NCBI GenBank assembly: GCA_016707115.1
Contig: JADJIH010000007.1
Span: 127,816 to 191,815, forward strand
DNA: 64,000 bases
Reading direction: 5' to 3'
From: Ignavibacteriales bacterium
GTDB lineage: Bacteria; Bacteroidota; Ignavibacteria; Ignavibacteriales; Ignavibacteriaceae
Made by a program: the position numbers and the translations under genes. The notes under the pieces are model-generated. The model was not told the DNA's origin, searched no databases, and saw nothing but the letters and a program-made list of their open reading frames with translations. Of the stretch, positions 54,171-63,578 are shown piece after piece (position 1 is the stretch's first letter; each line of letters starts with the position of its first letter).

Positions 54171-54584
54171 ATGAGCGACAACCTAAAACTTGTAAATAAC
54201 AAATTAGCTTTGTTAGAAACTTTTGAAAATAAATATCCAAACAGAAATTACACGGTAACACACATAGCGCCAGAGTTTACTTCACTCTGTCCAAAAACCG
54301 GGCAGCCTGATTTTGCAACGATTACATTAGAATACATTCCGGATCAGCTTTGCGTGGAATTAAAATCTTATAAGTTTTATCTTCAATCATATCGTAACGA
54401 TGGAATTTTTTTTGAAAGTGTTACAAATAAAATTCTTGATGATCTTGTTGAGGTTACTAAACCGCGATATATGAAGATTACAGCAGAGTTTAACACTCGC
54501 GGTGGTATTTCTTCTGTAATAGAAGCCGAGTATGAAAACGAAGATTTTCCGTTTGATGAAGAAGACGACAACTTATTTAATTAA
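54171..54584 (+). CDS. queF: NADPH-dependent 7-cyano-7-deazaguanine reductase QueF
   Basis: A 137-residue T-fold enzyme of the short, single-domain type, reducing preQ0 to preQ1. The active-site Cys is in FTSLCPKTGQPDFAT, and the QueF motif is ELKSYKFYLQSYRNDGIFFE. GAGGACAA precedes the ATG. The product is the substrate for tRNA insertion, followed by QueA (encoded at 30.7 kb). Confidence 0.95.
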   Translation: MSDNLKLVNNKLALLETFENKYPNRNYTVTHIAPEFTSLCPKTGQPDFATITLEYIPDQLCVELKSYKFYLQSYRNDGIFFESVTNKILDDLVEVTKPRYMKITAEFNTRGGISSVIEAEYENEDFPFDEEDDNLFN

Positions 54585-54596
54585 CTTAAACTAATT

Positions 54597-57170
54597 ATGC
54601 TGCGTTTGCTTGAAATAAAAAAAGGATTCCTTAAAGAAAGAGAAATCCTGTTTGCTGAATACAATGGCAAATCCGATGCCTTTGAGTTCAGCAAGAATTA
54701 TAGTGTACTTATTGAAGACACAATCAGAATTATTTTAGCTGATAAAAAATTCAATTTTGCATTAGCCTCAGCAGGAAGCTTTAGCAGACGTGAGCTTTCT
54801 CCTTACTCAGATATTGATTTAATGATTATTTCTGAATCGATAGAAAAAGATGACACGGATATTAAAGAAGTAATTACAAGTTTATGGGATGGAGGAATTG
54901 AAGCCTCTCACACTGTTCGTGAATTATCCGACATTAAAAAATATTTATCAACTGATCTTCACACTTTCACTCAATTTTTTGAAACAAGATTTATTAATGG
55001 CGATGTTTTACTTTATAACAAATGGAACACACAGCTTTTAGATTCAATTAATGATGATTCAAAAAAATTACTAATTACCAATTTTGTTGAAGATGTTAGA
55101 CAACGCCATGAAAAATATGGTGACTCACCTAAGATGCTTGAACCTAACGTAAAAATGTCCGCAGGTGGTTTACGTGATTTTCAATCCATTGAATGGATGA
55201 TGATGATTAGCAATAAGCAGTTGTTAAACTCTCAGCATGAATTAACCCAGGCAGAAATTTTTATAAATCATCTAAAGAAAAATAAGCTTACTACGCCAGC
55301 CGAATGTAAAAGATTGCTCGAAAGCTATAAACTAGTTCTTTCCATCCGGCATTTTCTTCATATCATAACAAAATCCAAAACAGATAGATTTGAGTTTTTA
55401 AACCAGATAAAACTAGCTTTAGTATATGGATATGAAGAAAACGACTTAATGTCCTTTATGAAAAACTATTTTGCTGCAGCTAATATTATTTTCCGCGTAA
55501 GTCATTCAATTATAAAAAAGTTTAAAGTTGAGTTTGTAAATCCTGTTCCGGATTCGCTTTCTTATGATCTTGACGAGGATTTTTACATTAAAAACAAAGT
55601 GATTTTCTTAAAGAAAAATGAACAACTAACTCTTTCAGATATTTTTAGGGTTTTTTACTATCGAGCTTACCACAATGCAGGATTTGATGATCATCTCCGG
55701 ACAAAGATTATTGATGCCACTGAAGATGCTGAGGAAAATAATTGGTCACAGCCCGATTCATCCGTTTTTTTTCGCGAGATTCTAAAGTTCCCTCGTAATG
55801 TTGGCGCTACCCTATCAATTATGAATGAACTTGGAGTGCTTGGAGCATTTCTTCCGGAGTTCGGCGATTTAAATGGTTTTATGCAGCACGGTGTTTATCA
55901 TTGTTACACAGCTGATGAGCACACTTTGATTACAATTAAAAATTTAGAAAAACTTTCAAATCAAAACTCTGCTTACAGCAAATTATATAATTCAATAAAA
56001 GATAAAGAGATCTTAAATCTTGCTTTGCTGCTCCATGATATTGCTAAACCGATTGATATTTCTGGTCACGAAATTATTGGCGCTGAAATGACATCATCAA
56101 TTATGATAAGACTTGGTTACGAAGAAGAAGAAATTGATAAAGTATGTTTTCTAGTTAAGAATCATTTAATGATGGAACAAATCGCGTTCAGAAGAAATCT
56201 GAATGATGCTGAAACTTTAAACTCATTCGCTCTAAAGTTTAATTCAATTGAAGAACTTGATCTATTATACTTGATAACTTATGCAGATCTTTCTGCTGTT
56301 AATCCGGCTGTCTGGACTTCTTGGAAAGCTGAATTGCTTTCAGAGCTCTACCGTAAAAGTAAAGCGATGATCCTGGATAAAATTTCAGGAGAAGAACTTC
56401 TTTACTCAACAATTTATTCTGCTCCAAAAGATATTTCAAAACATTCTGATAAGATAACTGAAAATCATGTGCAGGATCATTTTGATTCTTTGCACGATGA
56501 TATGGGTTATGTAAATCATTTTTCAGATGAAGAAATTGCATTGCACGTAGAAGAAATATTAAAAGGTGATAGTGTTTCCGTTCTCTTTAAAGAACTTGAT
56601 GATTTTACAAATGTAACTGTAATTACTAAAGATTTCCCTTCACTTCTATCAAAACTTTGCGGTGTATTTGCAATTAATGATTCTAATATTCATTCTGCAA
56701 AAATATTTACACGTAAAGATGGAATTGTAATAGACACCTTTCTTGTCACTGATTTCAGGACTCATAAACGAGTTGATACAGCGAAGTATGAAAAGATAAA
56801 AGAGGATTTTTATTCCGTGATAAACGGATTTTTAGAACTTCACCAGGAAGTTGCAAAATTAAAGTCCCGCTGGTGGCGAATTGAGAACAAATTATTTAAG
56901 CGAAGCGGGCAAATAAAAATTACTTTCGAAAAACACGATCGCTATACAATTTTAGATGTTCATTCACCTGATAGATTAGGATTCCTGTATCACGTAACAA
57001 ATAAAATGAATCAGCTTGGTTTGATAATTTATTTTGCAAAAATTTCAACTAAAGGTGATGATATCGTGGATTCGTTTTATGTGCTGGATAGAAACGGACA
57101 CAAAGTTTCACAAAATGATTACCAGTTTATTATTGCTGAGTTAACAGAAACAATTACACAAATTTTATAG
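54597..57170 (+). CDS. glnD: Probable [protein-PII] uridylyltransferase/uridylyl-removing enzyme GlnD
   Basis: An 857-residue bifunctional nitrogen sensor. The nucleotidyltransferase domain has the metal motif GSFSRRELSPYSDIDLMII near residues 61-79. A GlnD-type helical domain follows (PNVKMSAGGLRDFQSIEWM). The HD hydrolase domain has LLHDIAKP near 478 with HEIIGAEM. Two ACT domains form the C-terminus (VTVITKDFPSLLSKLCGVFA and LDVHSPDRLGFLYHVT). No PII gene lies in the window. Length is close to the family norm. It is followed eight bases later by murI. Confidence 0.92.
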   Translation: MLRLLEIKKGFLKEREILFAEYNGKSDAFEFSKNYSVLIEDTIRIILADKKFNFALASAGSFSRRELSPYSDIDLMIISESIEKDDTDIKEVITSLWDGGIEASHTVRELSDIKKYLSTDLHTFTQFFETRFINGDVLLYNKWNTQLLDSINDDSKKLLITNFVEDVRQRHEKYGDSPKMLEPNVKMSAGGLRDFQSIEWMMMISNKQLLNSQHELTQAEIFINHLKKNKLTTPAECKRLLESYKLVLSIRHFLHIITKSKTDRFEFLNQIKLALVYGYEENDLMSFMKNYFAAANIIFRVSHSIIKKFKVEFVNPVPDSLSYDLDEDFYIKNKVIFLKKNEQLTLSDIFRVFYYRAYHNAGFDDHLRTKIIDATEDAEENNWSQPDSSVFFREILKFPRNVGATLSIMNELGVLGAFLPEFGDLNGFMQHGVYHCYTADEHTLITIKNLEKLSNQNSAYSKLYNSIKDKEILNLALLLHDIAKPIDISGHEIIGAEMTSSIMIRLGYEEEEIDKVCFLVKNHLMMEQIAFRRNLNDAETLNSFALKFNSIEELDLLYLITYADLSAVNPAVWTSWKAELLSELYRKSKAMILDKISGEELLYSTIYSAPKDISKHSDKITENHVQDHFDSLHDDMGYVNHFSDEEIALHVEEILKGDSVSVLFKELDDFTNVTVITKDFPSLLSKLCGVFAINDSNIHSAKIFTRKDGIVIDTFLVTDFRTHKRVDTAKYEKIKEDFYSVINGFLELHQEVAKLKSRWWRIENKLFKRSGQIKITFEKHDRYTILDVHSPDRLGFLYHVTNKMNQLGLIIYFAKISTKGDDIVDSFYVLDRNGHKVSQNDYQFIIAELTETITQIL

Positions 57171-57187
57171 GTACGCTTTTGAATTTT

Positions 57188-58006
57188 ATGGAAAAAGAAA
57201 TGCCAATCGGAGTTTTTGATTCCGGTATTGGCGGGTTAACTGTTGTTAAAAGATTGTCATCAGTTCTTCCCCGAGAAAGTATAGTTTATTTTGGTGATAC
57301 CGCCCGTGTACCTTATGGATCAAAATCGAACGCAACTGTAATTGATTACTCAATACAGAATACAAATTTTTTACTTAAAAAAAATGTTAAAGCTATCGTT
57401 GTCGCGTGTAATACAGCATCATCGATTGCAATTCCTGAACTTAGAAAAAAATTTACCGTTCCAGTTATCGGTGTAATTCTGCCTGGTGCAGATATGGCAT
57501 ACAAAGAGACAAGAAATGGCAGAATCGGTGTGATTGGAACCCGTGCAACGATCAATAACAATGCATATTCAAACGCAATTAAAGAAATTGATAATAAAAT
57601 AGAAATTTTTGAAAAGGCATGTCCATTGTTTGTGCCAATTGCAGAGGAAGGCTGGACTCATCATCGTGCAACTTATGAAATTGCAGAAGAGTACCTAAAA
57701 GAGTTAAGAGAAAAAAAAATTGACACACTAGTACTTGGTTGTACGCATTATCCATTACTTGCGGATGTAATTCAGGAAATAATTGGCAAAGATGTTAAGC
57801 TTATCGATTCTGGAATTGCAACAGCTGAAGTAGTACGGAATGAAATTAACAGAATCGGACTGGAAACAAATTCAGCCGTTCCAGGAAATTTAGATTTATA
57901 TGTTAGTGATATTCCCACAACATTTAAACAAGTTGCAGAATTGTTTCTTGGGCGAACAATAAATGAAGTTGTTAAAGTTGATATAGAAGAATTACATAAA
58001 ATTTAA
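57188..58006 (+). CDS. murI: Glutamate racemase
   Basis: A 272-residue racemase making D-glutamate for peptidoglycan. The N-terminus is IGVFDSGIGGLTVVKRL. The two catalytic Cys are in VVACNTASSIA and LGCTHYPLL. ATG at 57188 is preferred to TTG at 57179 and gives the usual short N-terminus. It ends one base before the next gene. Confidence 0.95.
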   Translation: MEKEMPIGVFDSGIGGLTVVKRLSSVLPRESIVYFGDTARVPYGSKSNATVIDYSIQNTNFLLKKNVKAIVVACNTASSIAIPELRKKFTVPVIGVILPGADMAYKETRNGRIGVIGTRATINNNAYSNAIKEIDNKIEIFEKACPLFVPIAEEGWTHHRATYEIAEEYLKELREKKIDTLVLGCTHYPLLADVIQEIIGKDVKLIDSGIATAEVVRNEINRIGLETNSAVPGNLDLYVSDIPTTFKQVAELFLGRTINEVVKVDIEELHKI

Positions 58007-58007
58007 T

Positions 58008-58466
58008 ATGAAAAACATTCTGGATTCGTCTACACAAAAAGAAATTGAAAACAGAATCCTTTCTTTAAATGAAAATTCAAATCGTCTTTGGGGAAAGATG
58101 GGTGTTAATGAAATGATCTGTCATTGCTCAGATCAAGTGAAAATGGCAGTTGGAGAAATACCAACAGAGTATGTAGGCAATTTCATTTTGAAAACTCTTA
58201 TAAAACATTTAATTCTATTGGGAATGCCCGCACCAAAAGGTAAAGTTGAAACTGTGCCTGAACTAAAACAGGGCGTAAAGGGAACTAGACCAACGACTAT
58301 TGATCAGGATAAAAAAACTCTACTGAATTTTGTCCAAAATTTTAGCAGCATTATTGCTAAAAATCCTAATGTAGTTCATCCCGCATTTGGAAAATTAACA
58401 ACTGAGCAGTGGGCCAGACTGTGTTACATACATCTTGATCATCACTTAAAACAGTTTTCCGCTTAA
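58008..58466 (+). CDS. DUF1569 (DinB-like) protein
   Basis: A 152-residue helical-bundle protein. Conserved blocks are WGKMGVNEMICHCSDQVK near residue 28 and HPAFGKLTTEQWARLCYIH with LDHHLKQF at the end; the His residues at these places are metal-ligand-like, as in DinB-fold proteins. The molecular function is unknown. It is one base from murI and overlaps the next small gene by one base, so the three are co-transcribed. Confidence 0.82.
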   Translation: MKNILDSSTQKEIENRILSLNENSNRLWGKMGVNEMICHCSDQVKMAVGEIPTEYVGNFILKTLIKHLILLGMPAPKGKVETVPELKQGVKGTRPTTIDQDKKTLLNFVQNFSSIIAKNPNVVHPAFGKLTTEQWARLCYIHLDHHLKQFSA

Positions 58467-58723
58467 TGAACAATCAGATAAAACCCCGTCTCGATCTGCT
58501 TCTTGAACTCTTAAATAAAGATTTTGATTTAATCTCTAAAAAGAAAAAAGATGATGAGTGGAAGCGTGATCATTTTAGATACACTTTTACTGTATACGTT
58601 CACAGGATTTATGAATTGCTTAACACATCAGTTACAAAAGATCTTCCAGCAGAAATAAAATCTTCTACCAAAAAAGAAATTGTTTTGTTAAGAGATTATC
58701 TCAATAAGATGATTGATAGTTAA
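58466..58723 (+). CDS. Small hypothetical protein
   Basis: An 85-residue soluble, charged, probably all-helical protein (LDLLLELLNKDFDLISKKKKD). It overlaps the DUF1569 stop by one base (TAATG) and ends seven bases before the convergent asparaginase gene. I do not recognise a family. Support for being a real gene is the tight junction and the even codon use. Confidence 0.65.
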   Translation: MNNQIKPRLDLLLELLNKDFDLISKKKKDDEWKRDHFRYTFTVYVHRIYELLNTSVTKDLPAEIKSSTKKEIVLLRDYLNKMIDS

Positions 58724-58729
58724 AATTAT

Positions 58730-59701
58730 TTATTCAAAATATTTTCTTATCTCAGATTGTTTGTTGGTTAAACCAAGAACGATCATCAATTTAATTCTTG
58801 CTTTTTGTCCGTTAAGATAATCTGAAAAAATTACACCAAGATTGTGTAAGTGTTTTCCTGCACCAGGATAGCTGTAAACATCATCAGTTTCTCCAGCTGG
58901 GCATCGAGAAGTGAGAACAACCGGAATACCTTTTTCTACCGCATACTTTATTCCTTCAAATGCCGGCGGAGGAACGTTACCAACGCCAAGAGCCTCAACA
59001 ACAATTCCATCAACTTTACTATCTGCGGAAAACTTAAAAAACTTTTCATCCATTCCGGCATAAACTGTAAGTAAATCAACATTGGTATTAATATTTTGGG
59101 TCTGGATTGTTTCAAGATGTCTTGGTAAACGATTAAAAATTACTCTCCCCTTTTGTATAAATCCAAGTGTACCAAAATCTAAACTTTTAAATGATTCAAC
59201 TGAGTCAGAATAAATTTTAGTTACTTCACTTGCGGCATTTATTTCACCGTTTAAGCACACAAGTACACCAAGATTTTTCGAGTTATCATTTAAACAAATA
59301 TGTAAAGCATCAATAAGGTTTCTTGGTCCATCCCAATCTGCTTCTGAACTATTTTTCATGGCACCAATAACAACAATCGGAATTTCTGTTTTAATTGTTA
59401 AGTCTAAAAAGTAAGCTGTTTCTTCAAGTGTGTCTGTTCCGTGGGTTACAACCACACCATCAAACTTATCTGATTTTAATTTTGCATTTATTTTTTTTGA
59501 TAAATCAAGCATAAGTTCCGGAGTAATATGCGGACCCGGATATTTCCCAAAATCAAAGCCCTCAATATCCGCCAGAGATTTTGCTTCAGGAATCATTCCA
59601 AGTAATTCATTCCCTGAGTATTTTGGAATAGCTCCGCCGGTTTTTTCATCAATCATCATTGAAAAAGTGCCGCCGGTAAATACAACTAATATTTTTTTCA
59701 T
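58730..59701 (-). CDS. L-asparaginase family protein (cytoplasmic type)
   Basis: A 323-residue amidohydrolase without a signal peptide. The two catalytic Thr motifs are FTGGTFSMM (Thr near 9-12) and VVTHGTDTLEETAYFLD (Thr near 89). The substrate region SEADWDGPRNLIDA and a C-terminal small domain are present. The family includes asparaginases, glutaminases and GatD. No GatE lies beside it, so asparaginase is preferred. Confidence 0.9.
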   Translation of the reverse strand: MKKILVVFTGGTFSMMIDEKTGGAIPKYSGNELLGMIPEAKSLADIEGFDFGKYPGPHITPELMLDLSKKINAKLKSDKFDGVVVTHGTDTLEETAYFLDLTIKTEIPIVVIGAMKNSSEADWDGPRNLIDALHICLNDNSKNLGVLVCLNGEINAASEVTKIYSDSVESFKSLDFGTLGFIQKGRVIFNRLPRHLETIQTQNINTNVDLLTVYAGMDEKFFKFSADSKVDGIVVEALGVGNVPPPAFEGIKYAVEKGIPVVLTSRCPAGETDDVYSYPGAGKHLHNLGVIFSDYLNGQKARIKLMIVLGLTNKQSEIRKYFE

Positions 59702-59853
59702 TCATTTCTCAGATTTTTTGTAAACAAAAATAGCCTTTAACTGCAATTCTAAAAAGAAATCTATGCGATTTATCATCATAAGATTTAACTGACTTGCAGA
59801 GTAAATAATGAAAGTTTATTTTTCGTACAAGTATAAACAAGAAAGGTGCAATT

Positions 59854-60396
59854 ATGTTAATGGTAGAAGATGTTGATTTAACTCCTAATCCACACGCATT
59901 AAAATTTATTTTGAATGAAAAATTATTAAACCTTGAAACAAGACAGTACGCCGATAAAACAGCCGCACAAAATGATCCTTTTGCTAAAGGTATTTTTGAA
60001 ATTGATGGTGTTGTTTCTGTTTTCTATATGGATAAGTTTGTTACCATTGAAAAATCAGCAGAAAATAATTGGGGACAGATACAAAGACCGTTCATTAATT
60101 TCTTAAAGAATTTTGATAAAAATTTAATTCCTGCAGAAAAGGAAATTTCTGTAAGTGATGAAGAATCAAATGAACTGTTGAAACAAATAAATATTTTGCT
60201 TGATCAGAAAGTAAGACCCGCATTAGCAGGTGATGGCGGCGGTTTAGAAGTTTTAGGCTTGGAGGGCTACACAGTTAAGATTCGTTATCAAGGTGCTTGC
60301 GGCAGCTGTCCAAGTTCTATCAGCGGAACACTCACTGCGATTGAAGGATTATTAAAACGTGATGTCAATCCTGCAATAAATGTAGTTCCTGCTTAA
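59854..60396 (+). CDS. Nfu/NifU-type iron-sulfur scaffold protein
   Basis: A 180-residue two-domain protein. Residues 1-80 are an Nfu N-terminal domain (TPNPHALKFILNEKLL, IFEIDGVVSVFYMDKFVTI). Residues 105-180 are the NifU C-terminal domain with LAGDGGGLEVLGLEG and the cluster-binding GACGSCPSS. It assembles or carries [4Fe-4S] clusters in the cytoplasm. AAAGGTG lies at a good distance before ATG 59854. It is a single-gene unit in this window. Confidence 0.92.
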   Translation: MLMVEDVDLTPNPHALKFILNEKLLNLETRQYADKTAAQNDPFAKGIFEIDGVVSVFYMDKFVTIEKSAENNWGQIQRPFINFLKNFDKNLIPAEKEISVSDEESNELLKQINILLDQKVRPALAGDGGGLEVLGLEGYTVKIRYQGACGSCPSSISGTLTAIEGLLKRDVNPAINVVPA

Positions 60397-60545
60397 ATAA
60401 TATTTTTTAATTTTTTATAAACAAAACCTTTTTATGTTAGGCAGCAATATTTTGAGTATTAAAAGTATACGCTGATATGAAAACAATCTTTAAAATTTTA
60501 AAAATGACTTTAATGTTTCATCAAATAAAATTATTTATTCTTTAG

Positions 60546-60953
60546 ACCAAGAAATATACATCAACTTCCCAAGCAACAAAACTTAGAAGTGATGATCCAT
60601 ATCTTTTCGGAATTTTTGATCAACTTAAAGAATACTTTGCAGGAACAAGAAAAGAATTTGATGTTCCGCTTGATATTGAAGGAACAGATTTTCAAAAAAG
60701 AGTTTGGAATGAGTTGCGGAATATTCCATATGGAAAAACAATCAGTTACAAAACTTTATCTGAAAAACTTGGTGATGTAAAAGCAATTCGTGCAGTTGGA
60801 AAAGCAAACGGACAAAATCCTATTGCTATTATAATCCCTTGTCATAGAGTAATTGGAACCAATGGAAGTTTGGTTGGTTATGCCAGTGGCCTTGATATAA
60901 AAGAAAAACTCCTTCATATAGAAGGAGCATTAAATCCTCAACTGTTTGACTAA
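60546..60953 (+). pseudogene. ogt: 5'-truncated methylated-DNA-cysteine S-methyltransferase (ogt)
   Basis: A frame open from 60546 encodes the C-terminal part of an Ogt-type alkyltransferase: DFQKRVWNELRNIPYGKT, the active-site IIPCHRVIGTNGSLVGYASG, and the end EKLLHIEGALNP. The family-like sequence begins at LRSDDPYLFGIFDQLKEYF, but no ATG, GTG or TTG occurs in frame before TTG at 60714. The N-terminal 40-50 residues of the family cannot be found upstream in any frame. A stop (TAG, 60543-60545) bounds the frame. It may be a decayed gene, or a TTG-started minimal domain of 79 residues. Confidence 0.7.
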
Positions 60954-60969
60954 AAATCAAACGCTAAAA

Positions 60970-61134
60970 TTATTTTAAATCTGTTACTTTGCTAATGTCT
61001 GCAAGCTTAACAAATTTTTCGTTGAACTTATACGCGCCTCCATCGGTCTTCATACTTTTAATAACCTTTACAGTTACGCCTTCAACTTTTTTCTTGCCTT
61101 TTGCTTTATCTGCAAAACTCTGAACTTTTGCCAT
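60970..61134 (-). CDS. Small basic protein (54 residues), DUF4295-like
   Basis: From ATG at 61134 the minus strand encodes MAKVQSFADKAKGKKKVEGV and so on, 54 residues ending in KVTDLK, with 13 Lys and no Cys. The pattern of a basic start followed by VKVIKSMKTDGGAYKFNEKF is like the small DUF4295 proteins of Bacteroidota, which are found near ribosomal genes; the match is by eye only. AGGATTA lies before the ATG. It is convergent with the ogt remnant. Confidence 0.6.
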   Translation of the reverse strand: MAKVQSFADKAKGKKKVEGVTVKVIKSMKTDGGAYKFNEKFVKLADISKVTDLK

Positions 61135-61285
61135 TTTTATAATCCTATGATTTTGGGCTGTAAATATATAGCATTATAGTTTTAAAGAAAAGATTTACTG
61201 ATATAAGTAAATTTTTATACTAAAAACTTGAGAATCTGCTCAATTTTCATAGCTTTACATCACAATTTTATCATTTTCGGAATTT

Positions 61286-62779
61286 ATGGCTTCTTCAGTA
61301 TCTACAAAAAACTACTTTGCAAAGCATCCTGATATTAAATCAAAAATATTAGGAAAAACAAATTTTAGAGCATCAATATGCGGATTCGGATGTTACCGAA
61401 TTGATGATGGAATTCCACAACACCAAAATGCTTTAGAAAAAGCTTTGCTTTCTAGAATTAACCTAATCGATACTTCATCAAACTATTCTGATGGCGGAAG
61501 TGAAATTCTTGTTGGAAAAGTTTTAAACAAACTTATTACTGAAAATAAAATTAATCGAGAAGATGTTATTGTAGTTTCCAAAGGTGGATATTTACAAGGA
61601 TCAAATCTTAAGCTTGGGATGGAAAGAGAACAATCAGGAAAAGGATTTAAAGATGTTGTAAAATGCACTCAGGATTTGTGGCATTGTGTCAGTCCAGATT
61701 TTCTAGAAAATCAAATTACTCTTTCGCTGCAAAGATTAAATTTGGATAAGATTGATGTTTATCTTCTTCACAATCCGGAATATTTTTTAACCTACTCCAT
61801 CATTTCTGACCCCGAAAGACGGGAGCGAGAATACTATCGAAGAATTAAAGATGCTTTCATGTATTTAGAAGAAGAAGTTAAGCGCGGAAGAATTTCTTAT
61901 TACGGAATTTCATCAAATACTTTTGCAGAAAAAGAAACTAAACAAAATTTTACTTCGCTGGAAAAAGTAATTTCAATCGCAAATGAAATATCCGAACAAA
62001 ATCATTTTGCTGTTGTTCAGTTTCCAATGAACTTAATTGAAAACGGCGGAATGAATATTTTAAATCAGCAAAATCAAACAAAAACTTTTTTACAACTTGC
62101 CGGAGAAAATAATCTTGGAGTTTTAGTTAATCGTCCTTTAAATGCTATCAGCAAAAATAAACTTATACGATTAGCAGATTATCCTGTAACGGAAGACAGA
62201 AACGACAATGAAATTTTTAGTTTGATCGATGACTTGAATCAACAAGAATCTAATCTCATTGAAAAGTATATTAACTATATGGGATTGAGTGCGAGTGAGA
62301 AAAAAAATGTTTCTGATTGTATTTCACTTTCCGCAATTCTAAAATCAAACTATAGAAAGTTTGAAAATCCCGGTAATTTTAATGAGATAAAAAGTACGTA
62401 TCTAATCCCACGTGCAAATTTTGCTATAAATGAAATCGGTAAAAGTTATCCAGATAATGAAAATATTGTGCGTGCTTTAAGAAATTATGCCGTAACCACT
62501 AACATCTTATTGGATTCAATTTTCAGCAATCTGGCTAAAAAGAAGAACCAGGATAATGAGATTTTCCATAAAGCAATTGATAAATTTGCCAATAATGAAC
62601 AGCAAAAATTATCACTTTCGCAAAAAGCTATACTATTAATTAATAGTGTGCCCGAAGTAACAACAACTTTGGTCGGAATGAAATCAGTTAGTTACGTAGA
62701 TGATGTTCAAAAATCGATAAATAGTGAGTTTATTGCAAGATATACAGATTACTGGCATAATAATGGTTCTTCTATTTAA
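61286..62779 (+). CDS. Aldo/keto reductase with large internal insertion
   Basis: A 497-residue protein of the AKR superfamily. The usual catalytic tetrad is visible: Asp and Tyr in LIDTSSNYSDGGSE, Lys in VVSKGGY and His in YLLHNPEYF. The normal C-terminal nucleotide-binding part appears at LSQKAILLINSVPEVTTTLVG, after an extra stretch of about 150-180 residues (about 290-450) not found in standard AKRs of 300-330 residues. The substrate is unknown. Upstream is an A/T-rich gap of about 150 bases. Confidence 0.85.
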   Translation: MASSVSTKNYFAKHPDIKSKILGKTNFRASICGFGCYRIDDGIPQHQNALEKALLSRINLIDTSSNYSDGGSEILVGKVLNKLITENKINREDVIVVSKGGYLQGSNLKLGMEREQSGKGFKDVVKCTQDLWHCVSPDFLENQITLSLQRLNLDKIDVYLLHNPEYFLTYSIISDPERREREYYRRIKDAFMYLEEEVKRGRISYYGISSNTFAEKETKQNFTSLEKVISIANEISEQNHFAVVQFPMNLIENGGMNILNQQNQTKTFLQLAGENNLGVLVNRPLNAISKNKLIRLADYPVTEDRNDNEIFSLIDDLNQQESNLIEKYINYMGLSASEKKNVSDCISLSAILKSNYRKFENPGNFNEIKSTYLIPRANFAINEIGKSYPDNENIVRALRNYAVTTNILLDSIFSNLAKKKNQDNEIFHKAIDKFANNEQQKLSLSQKAILLINSVPEVTTTLVGMKSVSYVDDVQKSINSEFIARYTDYWHNNGSSI

Positions 62780-62915
62780 TAATTTTTTGAATCGGTCGAT
62801 AATAATAATTATCTAACTGAAGGTAATATAAAAATCTTTCTAAATATCAAATATTTCTAACATTGTTTATTTAGAATTTATTGTTTAGGTTTTATCACAA
62901 TTTTTTGGATTTATA

Positions 62916-63578
62916 ATGTTTTTATTAGCAACAATCATAATTCTCTCTTACTTAGTTGGCTCAATACCAACCAGCATCATTATAAGTAAGCTATCCCATG
63001 GTATTGATATTCGTGAACACGGCAGCGGAAACGCCGGCGGAACTAATGTTATGCGCGTATTAGGTTGGAAAAAAGGATTGCTTGTAATAATTCTAGATGC
63101 CGTTAAAGGTGCGTTTGCAGTTGTTGTAGTTGCAAGATTACATTATGGTGGATTACCATTTCAAAATGTTTCTCCTTTTGATGATTTTACATTAGTTCAA
63201 ATCATTGCTGGTATTGCTGCAGTCATCGGTCATATCTGGACTGTGTTTGCGGGTTTCCGTGGTGGTAAAGGAATTGCGACTGCACTTGGTATGTTAATTA
63301 TGATTATTACAGTTGATATGCTTGTTGCTCTTGGAATTTTTATCATTGTTGTTTCAATATCAAGATATGTTTCTCTTGGTTCGATTTTAGCTGCTCTATC
63401 AATTCCATTTACTCTTATTTTCAGAGAAAATATTCTTCACGATCATATCCAGAGTTATGGAACAATACTACCGTTTGTAGCTGCTGTTTCCTTACTTGTT
63501 GTTTATACACATCGCAAAAATGTTATGCGATTGATCAACGGAACAGAAAGTAAAATAAGCTTTAAGAAAAAGAAATAA
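62916..63578 (+). CDS. plsY: Glycerol-3-phosphate acyltransferase PlsY
   Basis: A 220-residue polytopic membrane enzyme that acylates glycerol 3-phosphate using acyl-phosphate, the first step of phospholipid synthesis. Family motifs are YLVGSIPTSIIISKL near 9-23, HGSGNAGGTNVMRVLG near 35-50 and GFRGGKGIATALG near 112-124. Length is normal. The stop overlaps the gpsA start by one base; the two enzymes act in succession. Confidence 0.95.
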   Translation: MFLLATIIILSYLVGSIPTSIIISKLSHGIDIREHGSGNAGGTNVMRVLGWKKGLLVIILDAVKGAFAVVVVARLHYGGLPFQNVSPFDDFTLVQIIAGIAAVIGHIWTVFAGFRGGKGIATALGMLIMIITVDMLVALGIFIIVVSISRYVSLGSILAALSIPFTLIFRENILHDHIQSYGTILPFVAAVSLLVVYTHRKNVMRLINGTESKISFKKKK

